Shown here piece after piece: positions 7,112 through 15,440 of a stretch of DNA of 64,000 nt. Every line of letters starts with the position of its first letter. Within the stretch, counting starts at the first letter, position 1. Source of the DNA: a virus; IMG/VR virus record IMGVR_UViG_3300042520_001624, positions 1 to 64,000 of that record. One strand, written 5' to 3'. The position numbers were made by a program, and so were the translations under genes. Below the pieces are notes generated by a model. That model did no database searches. It was not told the DNA's origin and saw only the letters and a program-made list of their open reading frames with translations.

Positions 7112-9223
7112 ATGACCGTACAGAGAGATCCAGACAGCGCTCGCGGCGCATTTGATTCCACAGCCGACGGTATTCTGGAGACTGGGGCTAAGCACATGAA
7201 GCTTACCAGTCGTCAGAGAGCTCTGGCGGATCTGTGGACATACTTCCGTGTATCAGAACACGATGCGAAGCAGGTAGACTGGGACGGGCGCCCTGTACTC
7301 TCTAAAGAGCAGCTGAAGATTGCTGCCAAGAGCCATTACACGCCTCCGGGCTACGACAATGTGTCCGACATGCCCCGCAGCATGCGCAAGCCTGTTGCTC
7401 CCCTAGGCATTGTCCGTATCATTGTTTCCCGGTTTACAGGTCTTCTGTTTTCTAACAGGAAGCAGCCAAGACTGGCTGTACCCGGAGACCCCAAGACGGA
7501 AGACTATCTACAGGCCATCATCCATTCTGGGGGCTTTTGGCCCGCGTGGATTCAAGCCCGCAACTACGGCGGTGCAATGGGATCCGCCTGTGTGGGTTTC
7601 CGGTTTGTGCAGGGCAAGTGCACGTTTGAGGCACTAGATCCACGTTGGACCACTCCGGAGTTTACCGGGCGTGGGTACAAGGAACCCGCCAAGCTTACAG
7701 TCCAGTACACGTATTCTCGGGAAGTTAAAGACGAGAACGGTGTATACAAGGCTGTCTGGTACTGGTATCGCCGTGTCATTGATGCAGACACAGACACCGT
7801 CTGGGTTCCTGTAAAGTGCAAGGACAAGGAGCCTAACTGGGAGTACATCCAGCGGAACACAGTCCGACATGGGCTAGGTTTTGTTCCCTACGAGTGGATC
7901 CAGAATCTCCAGGATGACGATGACTGCGACGGAGATCCGGACTGTGCAGGGTGCTACGACCTTGTAAACGTGATCGACCAGCTCTTGGCGGAGGTCTACA
8001 CCGGGACCATCAAGAACTGCGATCCCACGCTAATGCTGGTCACGGATGCAGACTTCAAGGATGTGTCCAAGGGCTCGGACAATGCCATTAAGCTGCCCGG
8101 GAGCAGCTCGGGTCAGTACCTTGAGCTAGCAGGAGCGGGAGCACGCATTGGTCTTGAGGTTATCAAAGACCTTGAGGACCGTGTGTATCGTCTAGCGCAG
8201 TGCGTTCCCGACTCCGTTCTTTTCCAGAACTCCGGGGAGAAAACTGCCACAGAGATTGAGCGAATCTTCTCCAGCATGTTGGAGAAGGCTGACTCGCTAC
8301 GGGAACAGTATGGACCCGCCATTACTCGTCTCGGCGAGAAGATTCTGAAAGCCGTACGCATGTATACGGCTATTCGGGAACTGCCGGATGGTCGTCTTAT
8401 CCGCGGCCGGGTTGAAGTATCCCCCAAGGTTATTCAGCAACCAGACGGAGATGTCGTAGAGATTCCCCGTTCTATCGGCAAAGGAACTGTCTGCGAGATC
8501 AAGTGGCCCGCTTACTTCCGTCCCACAATGACGGATGCGGACACAGCTTCTCGTGTGCTTACTTCGCTACTAACCAGCGATCCGAAGCTACTTACGAAGA
8601 CAACTGCCATTAAGTTCATGGCCCCCTTGCTGGACTACGACCCTCTTGCGGAGCTACAGGCCCTCAAGAAGGAGGAGCAGGACGCTGCTGCCGCCGAGGA
8701 AGCCGCTGAGCCGGAAGAGGGCGAGGAAGGTGCGGAGGAGGAAGAGGCTGCAGAGGACCCCACAGCTTCCACGTCCGGGAACCCGGCTTCGTGGAAGGCA
8801 GCCTTGGACTCGGGCATCGTTACGCTGAACGAGTACCGCGAGAAAGCCCTCGGTCTTGGGGCCATCCCGGACGGGGACCTTACGATGGTTCAGTACCGGG
8901 CCAAGTACAGCCAGATCTTTGTCGCCAGCACTGCCGCTCAGTCTGAAAAGATGGTCGACATGGTTAACGGCAAGTTCGAGCAGGAGCAGACAGACAAGGT
9001 CCAAGACCGGGAGGAGAAGATGGCTCAGGCAGAGCAGGCCGCTGCAGAGCGTGCAGAGGCTCTCAAGGCCGCTGCAGAGCAGCCCGAAGCAGTTGGTACT
9101 TCTCCGTCCGTTGGGCAGCCAGAACAGCTCCCAGGGCGTCGTAGCAATGCTCCTGTAGCCCCTCAGTCCGGATCTGTGCAGCCACAACCTGCTTCACCCA
9201 CGCCGAAGAAGGAACAAGATTGA
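7112..9223 (+). CDS. portal protein
   Basis: The 703-residue product is placed at the start of the head module and has features of large phage portal proteins. An N-terminal region with PLGIVRIIVSRFTGLLF is followed by a beta-rich wing, then GLGFVPYEWIQNLQDDDD and CAGCYDLVNVIDQLLAEV, a long helix typical of portal stems, and SGEKTATEIERIFSSMLEKADSLRE. The last 150 residues are highly charged, with an acidic run (EEAAEPEEGEEGAEEEE in outline) and a coiled-coil-like QAEQAAAERAEALK segment, then a Pro/Gln tail. It forms the dodecameric DNA channel at the capsid vertex. Its last 161 nt overlap the convergent RuvC-like gene. Confidence 0.85.
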   Translation: MTVQRDPDSARGAFDSTADGILETGAKHMKLTSRQRALADLWTYFRVSEHDAKQVDWDGRPVLSKEQLKIAAKSHYTPPGYDNVSDMPRSMRKPVAPLGIVRIIVSRFTGLLFSNRKQPRLAVPGDPKTEDYLQAIIHSGGFWPAWIQARNYGGAMGSACVGFRFVQGKCTFEALDPRWTTPEFTGRGYKEPAKLTVQYTYSREVKDENGVYKAVWYWYRRVIDADTDTVWVPVKCKDKEPNWEYIQRNTVRHGLGFVPYEWIQNLQDDDDCDGDPDCAGCYDLVNVIDQLLAEVYTGTIKNCDPTLMLVTDADFKDVSKGSDNAIKLPGSSSGQYLELAGAGARIGLEVIKDLEDRVYRLAQCVPDSVLFQNSGEKTATEIERIFSSMLEKADSLREQYGPAITRLGEKILKAVRMYTAIRELPDGRLIRGRVEVSPKVIQQPDGDVVEIPRSIGKGTVCEIKWPAYFRPTMTDADTASRVLTSLLTSDPKLLTKTTAIKFMAPLLDYDPLAELQALKKEEQDAAAAEEAAEPEEGEEGAEEEEAAEDPTASTSGNPASWKAALDSGIVTLNEYREKALGLGAIPDGDLTMVQYRAKYSQIFVASTAAQSEKMVDMVNGKFEQEQTDKVQDREEKMAQAEQAAAERAEALKAAAEQPEAVGTSPSVGQPEQLPGRRSNAPVAPQSGSVQPQPASPTPKKEQD

Positions 9224-9626
9224 GGACACCCTTCTGAACCTCTTGCTTGCTGGCCGACCGAGACCCGGTGGCCAGCAGCTTGATGTCCTGCGGACTGACC
9301 TCGATCAGGGGGATACCTTCTAGCAGGGGGGCGATTGCTCCCCAGGCTAGTGCCATCTTCAAAGCGCTAGAGGCGTTACGGGGCCAAGACTGGGACTCTA
9401 CGACCACTACGTCTGGCTTGGCTTCGGACAGAAACTCGTGTAGTTCTCGATAGATTTTCTGGGACCTACGAACGTTGTCTACGGTGGCGCTGACTTTCTC
9501 TGAGGTAGCGTTCTTCTCTGTTTCAATGACAAAACAGGAAGTGAGCAGGGCAGAGTTGTCTTCTCCAATGGCCACAGACACAACGCCAGTAGACCGAAAC
9601 GAGATGTCCAAACCAACAACGTGCAT
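9063..9626 (-). CDS. RuvC-like Holliday junction resolvase
   Basis: The protein starts MHVVGLDISFRSTG, with the first catalytic aspartate of the RuvC/RNase H fold in GLDIS. A second acidic residue lies in VVVVESQSWPRN and the C-terminal acidic cluster in EHCYDALGAVLAA. Length, about 187 residues, is that of RuvC. A clear ribosome site (AAGGAG) six nt upstream of the ATG at 9626 sets the start. The gene stands alone on the minus strand and its 3' 161 nt are antisense to the end of the portal gene. It likely resolves branched DNA before packaging. Confidence 0.8.
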   Translation of the reverse strand: MHVVGLDISFRSTGVVSVAIGEDNSALLTSCFVIETEKNATSEKVSATVDNVRRSQKIYRELHEFLSEAKPDVVVVESQSWPRNASSALKMALAWGAIAPLLEGIPLIEVSPQDIKLLATGSRSASKQEVQKGVLNLVPSSAWVKQVVAAQIRTEGLQEHCYDALGAVLAAQRTEKYQLLRAALQRP

Positions 9627-9666
9627 AGTAACTCCTTGCTTCCAGAAGTAGCGTACAGTAGAACAA

Positions 9667-10077
9667 ATGTCCAGTATGAGCAGCACCCGACTGATTCTGA
9701 ACGGTCGTGTCTATACCTACGGGGACAGGGAAGTTCCGTACTCTACGGAGCAGCTAGAAGCACCTCTAGGGTACATCAATCCTCCCCAGAACGACTACGT
9801 AGATGGTCCTTGGAAACTCCGCTACCGTCTTATGGATAAGGCTAATCCCCCGCAAGACTGGCTGACAATGCCGGAAATGCTGGAGTTGACTCGGCAGCAA
9901 GAAACCTGGATAGCAATGAAGGTAGTCGAGGGCGCCGTGGACGCTGCCATGGTACGGGGCTCGGGTATTCCCCTGTTTCGTATCCGGAACAGGACAGAGA
10001 TTGTGCATGCGCTGATTACAACCCCAGCAGCAACTGGGGTTAAAAAGGTCGAGAACAAGAACAGGTGGGACAAGTGA
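9667..10077 (+). CDS. hypothetical protein after portal
   Basis: This 136-residue protein is divergent from the RuvC-like gene across a 40-nt gap. The N-terminal part contains beta-forming segments (TRLILNGRVYTYGDRE) and the middle a helical region (LTMPEMLELTRQQETWIAMKV) that may be structural. I recognise no family. It is coupled to the next gene by a GTGA overlap and both follow the portal, so a head-module or accessory role is likely. Confidence 0.55.
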   Translation: MSSMSSTRLILNGRVYTYGDREVPYSTEQLEAPLGYINPPQNDYVDGPWKLRYRLMDKANPPQDWLTMPEMLELTRQQETWIAMKVVEGAVDAAMVRGSGIPLFRIRNRTEIVHALITTPAATGVKKVENKNRWDK

Positions 10078-10463
10078 GCAAGGGAAAGACCATTCACCGC
10101 AAGCAGTTCATGGGCGGGCGGGTTACTCCGCAGGAACTGCATTCAGCATTGGCGTTTCCTGTCGGGGCCAAGTGCGTAGGTTGTGGGGGACCTCCTCTTA
10201 CAACTATCCGCACGTTTGCGGAGGAAGCAGAGATGCTTAAGCGGGATCCCCGTCTGAAGATTTTGTGCATGGCGGATCCGGACAAGTACATGTCTATGCG
10301 GCTTGTCACAAAGATGGGTCCGTACCTGCGACTAGCAGAGGTCTATGCCTGCGCTCGTTGTACTCCCGAGGCAGAGCGGGCAGCTGCCAAGCATCCTAGT
10401 TGGACATTTGTTGATATTAACAGAGGTCCAGAAGCCCTAAAGCTCGTTATTGGTCCTACGTAA
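10074..10463 (+). CDS. small zinc-binding-type protein
   Basis: The start is taken as the GTG at 10074, which overlaps the previous stop (GTGA); a GTG at 10065 is also in frame. Two cysteine pairs, CVGCGGPP and CARCTPEA, are spaced about 60 residues apart and could bind one zinc ion. The rest is mixed helix with basic residues. The protein is about 129 residues. No enzyme motif is seen and the function is unknown. Confidence 0.6.
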   Translation: MSKGKTIHRKQFMGGRVTPQELHSALAFPVGAKCVGCGGPPLTTIRTFAEEAEMLKRDPRLKILCMADPDKYMSMRLVTKMGPYLRLAEVYACARCTPEAERAAAKHPSWTFVDINRGPEALKLVIGPT

Positions 10464-10484
10464 TTCGTGGTAGTCTAGAGGACT

Positions 10485-11696
10485 ATGGCCTCTCCTTCTC
10501 AACACTTTGGAGCTTTGCGTGACGCAACTGCGGTAAGACAGGCTCCTCCAAAAACTCGGCGTGCTCGCAGGGAAGCAAAAGGGCTAGATTTTGGCCACTT
10601 CAAGCCGCATTCTGCGACAGACTCGGGACAATTTCGACCGCACGCAGCTACAGAGGGGGACTCTGGCCACTTTGGGGCTTTGAAGAATCCTACCCAACGC
10701 ACAGAACACAACGACGGTGTCAGTGTGGACGGTGCGGCTTTTCGCAATGCAAAGCGTGCAATTGCGGATCGTGTACAAGGGGGGCTTCGGCGCGCTACAG
10801 GACAAGCAGGCGCGTGGGCACGGGACACTATAGATCAGTACAAATCTGTGCACTCCAGCAGCGGATCTGTTGCAGACTGGGCAAACGCAGATTCTACAAA
10901 GGCCAATGCCCGGTTTGCCTTGGGGTCTGCGTTTAACCAGCATCTGAAAGACAAGATGGGCAACGCTAACAAACGTGGGGGTCTAATCTCCCGCACTTTG
11001 TGGACGTTTGCGCACACTGCATTTCAGAGCACGATGAGAAACCTAAAAGAGGACCAGCGCACATTTGAGCATGTTGCGCGTGTCCGACGTGGCGATCCCA
11101 ACATCAAAGACCTCACGCACAATGAGCTGCGTGCAGTTCTGGCGCACGCCGACAAGTTTGGCGGAAAAGACAAAGAGCGCGTAAAGGCAATGGCAGACGG
11201 GGAGCTTGCGCGCCGCTGGGACGTAAAAGCTACGGAGCACGCCGGGTACGATGCTGCCCGTCGAAACAAGCTAGACGCCTCTCGTGCGGGTGCCGTGCAG
11301 GCAAAAGCTGCCGAGAAGGAAATGCGCGGACAAGCTCGCGCCGCAGAAAGCGCGCATAAGCAGGAGCGGTACCACCAAGACCAGATCCGTCGCAATGAGG
11401 AACTGCACAAACAAAAGCTCAAGCACCAGACCGAGCTTCGGCAGGTTGCTGGGGTCGGTGCAGGCGCCAAGGCTGCTACCGACGTTGCTGTAAAGCAGGC
11501 GGGTGCTCGTAAAGCCGCTAAAGACAAGCCTACAAAGACAAAAGAAGCGTTGCAGGTTGTAGGCAAAACCAAAAAAGGCAATGCAATTGTAAAGACAAAG
11601 ACGGGCACGACTCGTGTAGCAACACAAGCTGAAGTTACAAAGAGTCGTGGAGCTCGAACTAAGAGCGTCACTCCTACACGTCGCACACGGCGGTAA
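10485..11696 (+). CDS. basic repeat-containing protein
   Basis: The 403-residue product is strongly basic and rich in Ala, Lys, Arg, Gln and His. The first 70 residues hold four imperfect repeats of the form G-H/Q-F-x-P/A (QHFGALRDAT, GHFKPHSAT, GQFRPHAAT, GHFGALKNPT). A long helical, probably coiled-coil section follows at about residues 230-330 (AAEKEMRGQARAAESAHKQ and onward), and the tail is Lys/Thr/Arg-rich. No catalytic motif is visible. Basic, helical proteins in this position can be internal head proteins that condense or travel with DNA. The gene immediately precedes the Dam-type methylase. Confidence 0.6.
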   Translation: MASPSQHFGALRDATAVRQAPPKTRRARREAKGLDFGHFKPHSATDSGQFRPHAATEGDSGHFGALKNPTQRTEHNDGVSVDGAAFRNAKRAIADRVQGGLRRATGQAGAWARDTIDQYKSVHSSSGSVADWANADSTKANARFALGSAFNQHLKDKMGNANKRGGLISRTLWTFAHTAFQSTMRNLKEDQRTFEHVARVRRGDPNIKDLTHNELRAVLAHADKFGGKDKERVKAMADGELARRWDVKATEHAGYDAARRNKLDASRAGAVQAKAAEKEMRGQARAAESAHKQERYHQDQIRRNEELHKQKLKHQTELRQVAGVGAGAKAATDVAVKQAGARKAAKDKPTKTKEALQVVGKTKKGNAIVKTKTGTTRVATQAEVTKSRGARTKSVTPTRRTRR

Positions 11697-11697
11697 C

Positions 11698-12615
11698 ATG
11701 CGAGAAGCAGATGGCCTTCTTCTGAATTACGGCGGCAAGTCGCGCATAGCGCACAAGCTTGTCCAGCACTTTCCGAAGGGGCCAAACTGCTATGTTGAGC
11801 CTTTTTTTGGAGGCGGAGGTGTCTTCTTCTCCGTGCCCGAGCAGCTGTATCCAGTTCAGGTAATCAACGATCTGAACAAGTCTGTTGTTACTTTCTACCG
11901 GGTACTCAGGGACCGCACAGAGGACCTGCTGCGGGTATGCTCCCTAACTCCGTTTGCTTTGGACGAGCAGCGAGCTTGTCGGGACAGTTCTAAAGATCCC
12001 GAAGACGAGCTTGAAGTTGCTCGACGTGTCTGGGTCCGGCAGCGTCAGAACTTTGGGGGACGGCAGCACCCGTCTGCGGGTTGGCGCAGGGGTACCGAGG
12101 TACAGTCTTGTGCCTCTGCTACTGCCGCAAAGCTTCCGGAGTTTGAGCGCTTCGCGCAGAGAATGCTGTCTGTAGAGATCAACAATACAGACGCTCTAGA
12201 GTTGGTACAAACCTACTCTAAACCAAACGTGTTCATCTACGCGGACCCTCCTTACTACCCAGAGACGCGGACGACTAACAACGATTATGAACATGAGATG
12301 TCTCCGGAGCAGCACTTGCGGCTATCGGAACTGCTACATGCAGCTTCGGACAACGGGGCTCTGGTAGCTATCTCCGGCTACGACTGTCCGTTCTACAACG
12401 AGCAGTATGGGTCTTGGCGAAGGGTTGAGTACCAGCACTACGTGTCCTCTACGAACTTTGTTTCGGCGGAGGAACGTACTAGAACCGAGTGCATGTGGGT
12501 GAATTACCCTGTAAGTCTGGAGATTGGACCTGCTTGGCAGCCTAATTTGAAGGCTACAAACAGTAAAGAGAAGGCACTGCTAAGGCTGATCAACAGCCGT
12601 AGAGGTCTAAAGTGA
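11698..12615 (+). CDS. dam: D12-class N6-adenine DNA methyltransferase
   Basis: The ATG at 11698 follows the previous stop by one base; a frame extension further upstream lies inside the preceding gene. The 305-residue enzyme has the Dam-family motifs: NYGGKSRIAHKL near the start, the SAM-binding YVEPFFGGGGVFFS, and the catalytic ADPPYYPET. These enzymes transfer a methyl group from SAM to adenine N6, usually in a short palindrome. In phages this can protect DNA from restriction. Length and motif order are normal for the family. It is coupled to the next small gene. Confidence 0.92.
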   Translation: MREADGLLLNYGGKSRIAHKLVQHFPKGPNCYVEPFFGGGGVFFSVPEQLYPVQVINDLNKSVVTFYRVLRDRTEDLLRVCSLTPFALDEQRACRDSSKDPEDELEVARRVWVRQRQNFGGRQHPSAGWRRGTEVQSCASATAAKLPEFERFAQRMLSVEINNTDALELVQTYSKPNVFIYADPPYYPETRTTNNDYEHEMSPEQHLRLSELLHAASDNGALVAISGYDCPFYNEQYGSWRRVEYQHYVSSTNFVSAEERTRTECMWVNYPVSLEIGPAWQPNLKATNSKEKALLRLINSRRGLK

Positions 12616-12878
12616 AGCTTTTCCGAAAGACAGATGGCTATACGGAGGTTGCTGCAGTTCCGCAGGGGGATCTTGTGGAGCTGTTTGTTACGTATCCTGG
12701 GGAGTCCCAAGATGTTTTGCATGCCCATTTCTCCGCTAAAATAGCTTGGAGACTAGGCATTTGGCTGCTCTGGTACTGGATTCGAGACAGGATGTTTGGG
12801 ACAAAACAGATGTTGGCAACCCAGTCGCAGAAGCGTCGACTGTTTGCAGGCGCTGAGGTAGAGACAAACGCAGACTAG
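12612..12878 (+). CDS. small membrane-anchored hypothetical protein
   Basis: This 88-residue protein starts with GTG overlapping the methylase stop (GTGA). Residues about 42-58 (AKIAWRLGIWLLWYWIR) form a tryptophan-rich hydrophobic segment that could be a membrane or amphipathic helix, followed by basic residues. No family is recognised. Confidence 0.5.
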   Translation: MKLFRKTDGYTEVAAVPQGDLVELFVTYPGESQDVLHAHFSAKIAWRLGIWLLWYWIRDRMFGTKQMLATQSQKRRLFAGAEVETNAD

Positions 12879-12906
12879 TTGCTATCTAAACTCTGCGTTG
12901 TATGAT
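12879..12906 (+). promoter_or_regulatory. sigma70-like promoter for the tagged-protein cluster
   Basis: TTGCTA at 12879-12884 and TATGAT at 12901-12906 are 16 nt apart, close to bacterial -35 and -10 elements. They lie 17 nt upstream of the first tagged gene's ATG, which has its own ribosome site (AGAGGTAA). The assignment is by pattern only. Confidence 0.4.
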
Positions 12907-12922
12907 TTACGCAGAGGTAATA

Positions 12923-13549
12923 ATGGCTAGCAGCCGCGCGGGACTCAAAAAGATTACGAAGAGCGTTCGGGGCAAGAAAGGGTCTGTCCGGCGTTCTTAT
13001 TGGGTAAAAGCGCAAGAAGCAGCCAAGGGTGCTGGGCGTTTTCTTAACCGGCACAAAGGTAAGATTGCGGCGGGGGCGGCTCTTGCCGGAACGGCTGCAC
13101 TTGCTATCCACAACCGAGGTGCTGTTAAGGGGGCCTACCATGGAGCGCGCATTGCTCACCGAGCATCTGGAGCGGTCTCGCATGGTATGAAGACTGTAAC
13201 CGGCAGTGGCATGTCTCTGCGTAACCGATTCAACATTATCCGCACGGGAGCCATTGGGGGCGCAAAACTTGGTGGGGCCGCCGACTACCTTCGGCATAAT
13301 CCAGGCGTTGCACGGGGGGCGCGGCTTGCGGGCAGGACTGCGGTAGCCGCTGGAACTGTTTACGCGGCCAGACACAATCCTGCTGCCGTGAAAATGGCTG
13401 TTTTGGACGGTATCAACACGGTCCGCGACGGCGTGTCTATGTCTAGACAGACTGGAAACATTCGATGGTTAGGACGCTCTATTGGTGGCGCGCTGCGGTA
13501 TGGCACCGCGGGTGGGCACCTGCGTAAGCTGGGCAGTGTGCTGCAGTAA
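12923..13549 (+). CDS. tagged protein 1 (basic N-terminal tag, glycine-rich body)
   Basis: The start at 12923 places RAGLKKITKSVRGKKG at residues 5-20 with SVRRSYWVK just after, the tag shared by nine proteins in this window. After the tag come RHKGKIAAGAALAGTAAL, a glycine/alanine hydrophobic segment that could insert in membranes, then a basic region rich in Gly, Ala, Arg and His. An upstream ATG at 12902 is in frame but would overlap the predicted -10 box. There is no catalytic motif. By position between portal and scaffold it may be a virion-internal protein. The family is unrecognised. Confidence 0.75.
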   Translation: MASSRAGLKKITKSVRGKKGSVRRSYWVKAQEAAKGAGRFLNRHKGKIAAGAALAGTAALAIHNRGAVKGAYHGARIAHRASGAVSHGMKTVTGSGMSLRNRFNIIRTGAIGGAKLGGAADYLRHNPGVARGARLAGRTAVAAGTVYAARHNPAAVKMAVLDGINTVRDGVSMSRQTGNIRWLGRSIGGALRYGTAGGHLRKLGSVLQ

Positions 13550-13603
13550 ACACAACTTGCAGTTTGTAGCAACAGGCGTAGCATAATCGAAAGAGGTAAC
13601 AAG

Positions 13604-14359
13604 ATGGCTGGTAGCCGTGCAGGTCTCAAGAAGGTAACCAAGGTCGTTCGGGGCAAGCGGGGTTCCGTAAAGCGGACTTACTGGGTAAAGGCCCAGCAGG
13701 CTGCTAAGGGCGTTGGTGGCTTTCTGAAGCGCCACAAGGGCAAGATCGCAGCGGGTGTGGCCTTGGCCGCAGGCGCCGCACTTGCACACCGTCACCGTGG
13801 TGCCATCAAGGGTGCATACCACGGCGCCAAGATTGCCAACAGTGCCGCGGGCGGCGTAAGCCGGGGCATGTCGGCGGTTACAGGCAAGGGTCTTGGTCTT
13901 CGTAATCGGATCAAGGCCATTGCAACGGGCGCACGCGTCGGTGCCGCAGTTGGCGGGGCTGGGGACAGTGGTCGCCGCGCAATGAGTGCTGGCCGCTCAA
14001 TGCTGGACAAGGCACGCAGTCTTCCCTCCGCTGCTCGCGGAGCTGTTGCTGGCGCCAAGTTTGGTGGTCGTGCTGCAGCGGGTGCGGGTCGCGCAGGCGC
14101 CGCTGCAATGGGCGCGGTCGGTCGCGCAACAGTGAGTGGCACCAAGGCGGCTGCACGTCATCTTGGTGCAGGTACTGCGGGTCGCGTAGCTCGTGCGGGT
14201 CTGGGCGCCATGGGCGCCGTTGCACGGGGGACCGTCGGCGCAGTCAAGGGCATCGCACGGGCCACTCCGACGCTGGCAAAGACTGGTGCAATGATCGGAT
14301 ACCACGGCAACCGCGCTCGTCTGGCGGCGGGTCGTGCGTTCGGTCGCAAGAGCAGCTAA
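13604..14359 (+). CDS. tagged protein 2 (basic N-terminal tag, Gly/Ala-rich)
   Basis: This 251-residue paralogue of tagged protein 1 carries RAGLKKVTKVVRGKRG and SVKRTYWVK at residues 5-29, followed by RHKGKIAAGVALAAGAAL. The rest is an extreme Gly/Ala/Arg composition with many GxxxG-like steps, long tracts of ARGAVAG and AGRAGAAAMG type. It has a good ribosome site (AGAGGTAACAAG then ATG). A promoter-like TTGCAG lies upstream at 13557. Such a sequence could be membrane-active or DNA-binding; nothing shows an enzyme. Confidence 0.75.
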   Translation: MAGSRAGLKKVTKVVRGKRGSVKRTYWVKAQQAAKGVGGFLKRHKGKIAAGVALAAGAALAHRHRGAIKGAYHGAKIANSAAGGVSRGMSAVTGKGLGLRNRIKAIATGARVGAAVGGAGDSGRRAMSAGRSMLDKARSLPSAARGAVAGAKFGGRAAAGAGRAGAAAMGAVGRATVSGTKAAARHLGAGTAGRVARAGLGAMGAVARGTVGAVKGIARATPTLAKTGAMIGYHGNRARLAAGRAFGRKSS

Positions 14360-14369
14360 GGAGCGCTAA

Positions 14370-14834
14370 ATGCGGGCAGGGCTAAAGAAAGTCGTCAAGA
14401 CCGTACGCGGTAAACGTGGAACGGTCCGACGCTCCTACTATGTGAAGGCTAACGAGGCTCCTAAAAAGCAGGGGTTTCTTAGCCGACACAAGGGCAAGAT
14501 TGCGGCGGGAGCCCTTGCTCTAGGGGCTGCTGCCCTCGCCTCTCGGCACCGTCTTGCTCTTCGCGGGGCGTACCACGGAGCTAGAGCCGCGCACGTCGAG
14601 AACAAAGCAATCCACAGCAACATGCAGCGTTTTGGCAAAGGCATGAGTCTTATGACTCGGGCTAAGCACATGCTGGGTGGTGCTCGTGTCGGTGCTCAGG
14701 TCGGCAACGAGCTACGTCCGCAGAAGAGTGGAGGCTGGCGACGTCTGCGAAGCGCCGGACAGGCAGTTGCTGCAGGACGTAACGTGAGCTCGTATCTTGC
14801 TGCGTCTAACGCGCTTAGCGGCTATCGCGACTGA
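14370..14834 (+). CDS. tagged protein 3
   Basis: The 154-residue protein begins directly with the tag: MRAGLKKVVKTVRGKRG then TVRRSYYVK. A shorter linker (NEAPKKQG) leads to the same FLSRHKGKIAAGALALG hydrophobic segment found in copies 1, 2, 4 and 5. The remainder is basic and helical. It follows copy 2 after 10 nt with ribosome site AAGGAG. It is probably a direct tandem duplicate that diverged. Confidence 0.75.
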   Translation: MRAGLKKVVKTVRGKRGTVRRSYYVKANEAPKKQGFLSRHKGKIAAGALALGAAALASRHRLALRGAYHGARAAHVENKAIHSNMQRFGKGMSLMTRAKHMLGGARVGAQVGNELRPQKSGGWRRLRSAGQAVAAGRNVSSYLAASNALSGYRD

Positions 14835-14879
14835 TCTGCGGGCATACAAACTCTGCAGGTTGTAGACTGTGGGGAGAAT

Positions 14880-15440
14880 ATGTCCCGTAGCAATCTCAAA
14901 AGAATCCAGAAAGTTGTGCGGACGAAGCGCGGAAGCGCTCGCCGCACCTTTTGGGTGAAAGCGGATGAAGCTCCCAAACCCGAAGTACGGCAAAGTTTCC
15001 TGCGCAGACACGCAGGCAAGATTGCTGTAGGCACAGCAGCTTTGGTCGGTGCTACGGTCTTCGCCAAGCACCGACACGGAGCCGTTGCTGCCGCGGAAGG
15101 CGCACACGCAGCCTACAAAGGCGCTCGCATCGCTGATCACGCTTCACACTTGCTAACAGGTCGCGGCATCGGTGTAGGTAACCACTACCGAGCTGTAAAG
15201 GCTGGAGCATCCTTGGGGTACGCTGCGGGTTCCATTGCAGACCAAGGAAGGCGAAAAGTCTATAACATGCTTGGGATCTCTCCGACCCTAATGAATCTGG
15301 GTTACGGAGTGGCCGCTCTTAGTGTAGTGGGCATTAAAGGATACCGAACTGCCCAGCGCATTATTCAGCATGTAGACAGGGCAAAAGGCGTGCACCGTCG
15401 TATCGCTCGCGAAGTGAGTGGGGTGACACGTGCGCGGTAA
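14880..15440 (+). CDS. tagged protein 4
   Basis: The 186-residue product has a diverged tag: SNLKRIQKVVRTKRG then SARRTFWVK, followed by SFLRRHAGKIAVGTAALVG. The body contains several hydrophobic, glycine-spaced segments and a possible membrane helix (MNLGYGVAALSVVGIKGY). The ATG is preceded by GGGGAG. Its end overlaps the next tagged gene by 11 nt, indicating coupled translation of the cluster. Confidence 0.75.
   Translation: MSRSNLKRIQKVVRTKRGSARRTFWVKADEAPKPEVRQSFLRRHAGKIAVGTAALVGATVFAKHRHGAVAAAEGAHAAYKGARIADHASHLLTGRGIGVGNHYRAVKAGASLGYAAGSIADQGRRKVYNMLGISPTLMNLGYGVAALSVVGIKGYRTAQRIIQHVDRAKGVHRRIAREVSGVTRAR

Noticed and set aside
13792-14349. Several minus-strand frames opposite tagged protein 2
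   Set aside because: They result from the Gly/Ala/Arg codons of that gene read backwards and contain no domain.
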